A DNA stretch of 10,884 nt. It comes from Alphaproteobacteria bacterium (lineage in GTDB: Bacteria > Pseudomonadota > Alphaproteobacteria > ATCC43930 > CGMCC-115725). The stretch spans positions 1-10,884 of the forward strand of contig JASHTP010000147.1 in assembly GCA_030040495.1 (NCBI GenBank), written 5' to 3'. Positions 9,473 through 10,884 of this stretch are shown in pieces. The notes beneath the pieces were generated by a model. It saw only the letters and a program-made list of their open reading frames with translations. It made no database searches and was not told the DNA's origin. Within the stretch, counting starts at the first letter, position 1. Every line of letters begins with the position of its first letter. Both the position numbers and the translations under genes were made by a program.

Positions 9473-9603
9473 GCGCGGCGAGACGCGTCTTTCGCCGACC
9501 CGTCGCGGTGCGCTACACTTCCTTCGCCGCCTTCAGCATCGCCAGGGCTGACGGAAGCGGGCCGGGCTCCGCGAAGGGGCTCATGACAAGGGCTGCGAGC
9601 TGA
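9469..9603 (+). other. Candidate 44-codon ORF bridging the histidine kinase and dnaG
   Basis: An ATG at 9469 overlaps the kinase stop (ATGA), and the frame runs 44 codons to a TGA that overlaps the dnaG ATG (TGATG, 9601-9605). The product would be a basic peptide beginning MSAARRVFRRPVAVRY and ending MTRAAS. An internal ATG at 9583 is preceded by GAAGGGG and would by itself give a six-residue peptide. Against a real gene: no recognised domain, more A/T-ending codons (AGA, TTT, CGA, ACT, GGA, ACA) than the neighbours, and a plausible dnaG promoter inside it. It may serve only to carry ribosomes to dnaG, or be chance. Confidence 0.2.
9490..9519 (+). promoter_or_regulatory. Candidate dnaG promoter
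   Basis: TACACT (9514-9519, four of six -10 matches, in the context GCGCTACACTTC) lies 17-18 bp after TTCGCC or TTTCGC (from 9490). Transcription would start near 9526, giving a leader of about 75 nt. The -35 is weak. The arrangement, CTTTCGC followed by TAnACT, is the same as before the kinase gene. Confidence 0.35.
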
Positions 9604-10884
9604 TGGCGTTTCCGCCCCGGTTTCTCGATGAGTTGCGCGAGCGCCTGTCGCTCGCCGACATCGTCGGCCGGCGCGTGCGCCTCATCAAGCGCGGCCGTGA
9701 ATATGTCGGCCTCTGCCCCTTCCACAAGGAGAAGACGCCGTCCTTCAGCGTCGTCGAGGACAAGGGCTTCTATCATTGCTTCGGCTGCGGCGCACATGGC
9801 GATGTCATCGGCTTCACCATGCAGACGGCGAACCTGACCTTCCCCGAAGCGGTCGAGCAGCTGGCCCGCCAGGCCGGGCTCGAAGTGCCGCGCCAGAGCC
9901 GCGAGGAGCGCGAGAAGGCCGACCGCCAGGCGACGATCCAGGGCGCGGTCGAGGCGGCCTGCGCCTTCTTCGAGGCGACGCTGCAAGGGCCGGCCGGCCG
10001 CGAGGCGCGCGCCTATCTGGAGCGCCGCGGCCTCGACCTCGCCACCATCCGCCGCTTCCGCCTCGGCTACGCCCCGGAATCGCGCGATGCGCTGAAGCAG
10101 GCGCTGGGCAAGCCCTTTCCCGAGCCGCTCCTCGTCGAGGCGGGGCTGCTGCGCCGGCCGGAGAGCGGCGACAGCTTCGACTATTTCCGCCATCGCGTCA
10201 TGTTCCCGATCGGCGACCGCCAGGGCCGCGTCATCGCCTTCGGCGGCCGCGTGCTTGGCGACGGCCAGCCGAAATACCTGAACTCGCCCGACACGCCGCT
10301 CTTCCAGAAGGGGCGCGTGCTCTATGGCTGGGCGCAGGCGCGCGCCGGCCTCGCCGCCGCGCGCGGCGAGGCTGCGCCTTCGGTGATCGTCACCGAGGGC
10401 TATATGGACGTGATCGCGCTGCACCGCGCCGGCTTCGCCACGGCGGTGGCGCCGCTCGGCACCGCGCTGACGGAGCTGCAGATCGAGGAGCTGTGGCGGC
10501 TCTCGCCGGAGCCGGTGGTGTGCTTCGACGGCGACGCCGCGGGGCGGCGCGCCGCGATCCGCGCGCTCGACCGCGCCCTGCCGCTGCTCAAGCCCGGACA
10601 CAGCCTGCGCTTCGCCGAGCTGCCGCAGGGCGAGGATCCCGATACGCTCATTCTTCATCACGGCAATGAGGCGATGCGCGAGGTGCTGGCCCGCGCCAAG
10701 CCGCTGGCCGAGCTGCTGTGGGAGACCGAGACGGCGCGCCCGGTAGACACGCCCGAGCGCCGCGCCGCGCTCGAGCAGCGCCTCGAGGCGCGCGTCCGCG
10801 CCATCGCCGACCGCAGCGTGCAGGACCATTACCGCGGCTTCTGCCGCGAGCGGCTCTTCGCCCTGGGCCGCCGCGGCGGCGCAC
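9603..10884 (+). CDS. dnaG: DNA primase DnaG, 3' end cut by window edge
   Basis: The frame opens at ATG 9603 and stays open for 427 complete codons to the right edge; a full DnaG is about 600-650 residues, so the helicase-binding C-terminus is missing. DnaG makes the RNA primers for replication at the fork. The N-terminal zinc-ribbon has Cys38, His41, Cys59 and Cys62 (CPFHKEKTPSF and YHCFGCGAHGD). The RNA polymerase core follows, with RVMFPIGDRQGRVIAFGGR and KYLNSPDTPLFQKG. The TOPRIM metal site is complete: Glu265 and Asp269 in TEGYMD, Asp309 and Asp311 in FDGDAAG, and Asp345 and Asp347 in GEDPD. These fall at the same residue numbers as in E. coli DnaG, which supports the start. AAGGG (9588-9592) lies 10 nt upstream, a long spacing, and the ATG overlaps the stop of a short upstream frame, so coupling may help initiation. 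rpoD commonly follows dnaG in relatives, but that region is outside this window. Confidence 0.98.
   Translation, partial: MAFPPRFLDELRERLSLADIVGRRVRLIKRGREYVGLCPFHKEKTPSFSVVEDKGFYHCFGCGAHGDVIGFTMQTANLTFPEAVEQLARQAGLEVPRQSREEREKADRQATIQGAVEAACAFFEATLQGPAGREARAYLERRGLDLATIRRFRLGYAPESRDALKQALGKPFPEPLLVEAGLLRRPESGDSFDYFRHRVMFPIGDRQGRVIAFGGRVLGDGQPKYLNSPDTPLFQKGRVLYGWAQARAGLAAARGEAAPSVIVTEGYMDVIALHRAGFATAVAPLGTALTELQIEELWRLSPEPVVCFDGDAAGRRAAIRALDRALPLLKPGHSLRFAELPQGEDPDTLILHHGNEAMREVLARAKPLAELLWETETARPVDTPERRAALEQRLEARVRAIADRSVQDHYRGFCRERLFALGRRGGA

Noticed and set aside
9513..10829. A 438-codon minus-strand frame opposite dnaG
   Set aside because: dnaG is certain from its zinc-binding and TOPRIM residues; the antisense frame has no domain support.

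Overview
The window is very GC-rich with strong G/C preference at third codon positions. Its genes look like ordinary alphaproteobacterial chromosome, most likely a Rhodospirillales-type lineage; that placement is inferred from gene content and order, not from a marker search. Nothing points to mobile DNA: there are no transposase, integrase, phage, CRISPR, tRNA or rRNA features, and every recognisable gene is intact or cut only by a window edge.

Left part (1-2324). A minus-strand gene for an ELM1-like ('mitochondrial fission ELM1 family') protein runs off the left edge. It is divergent from a plus-strand Lrp/AsnC-family regulator across about 210 bp that holds a conspicuous AT-rich island. 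A strong two-tier hairpin separates the regulator from a HAD-superfamily phosphatase gene with a TTG start. The 3' end of the HAD gene overlaps the 3' end of greA by 31 bp in convergent orientation.

Middle (2294-7298, minus strand). Read in the direction of transcription, the order is carA, carB, greA. carA and carB encode the two subunits of glutamine-dependent carbamoyl-phosphate synthetase, which feeds pyrimidine and arginine synthesis, and they are 15 bp apart. The allosteric UMP-site residues of CarB are conserved. A hairpin after carB probably terminates or attenuates the transcript before greA, the factor that rescues backtracked RNA polymerase.

Right part (7521-10884, plus strand). 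A GatB/YqeY-domain gene diverges from carA. It is followed by a membrane histidine kinase without a receiver domain and then dnaG (DNA primase), which runs off the right edge. The block carB-carA-yqeY-dnaG is familiar in alphaproteobacteria; the kinase between yqeY and dnaG looks like an insertion into it. Between kinase and dnaG lies a 135-bp stretch that can be read as a 44-codon ORF overlapping the kinase stop (ATGA) and the dnaG start (TGATG), and that also contains a plausible dnaG promoter.

I found no convincing new multi-gene system. The observations most worth checking are the kinase insertion, the kinase-ORF-dnaG overlaps, the hairpin after the Lrp gene, the AT island, and the HAD/greA overlap. 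No gene-free stretch exceeds 300 bases.
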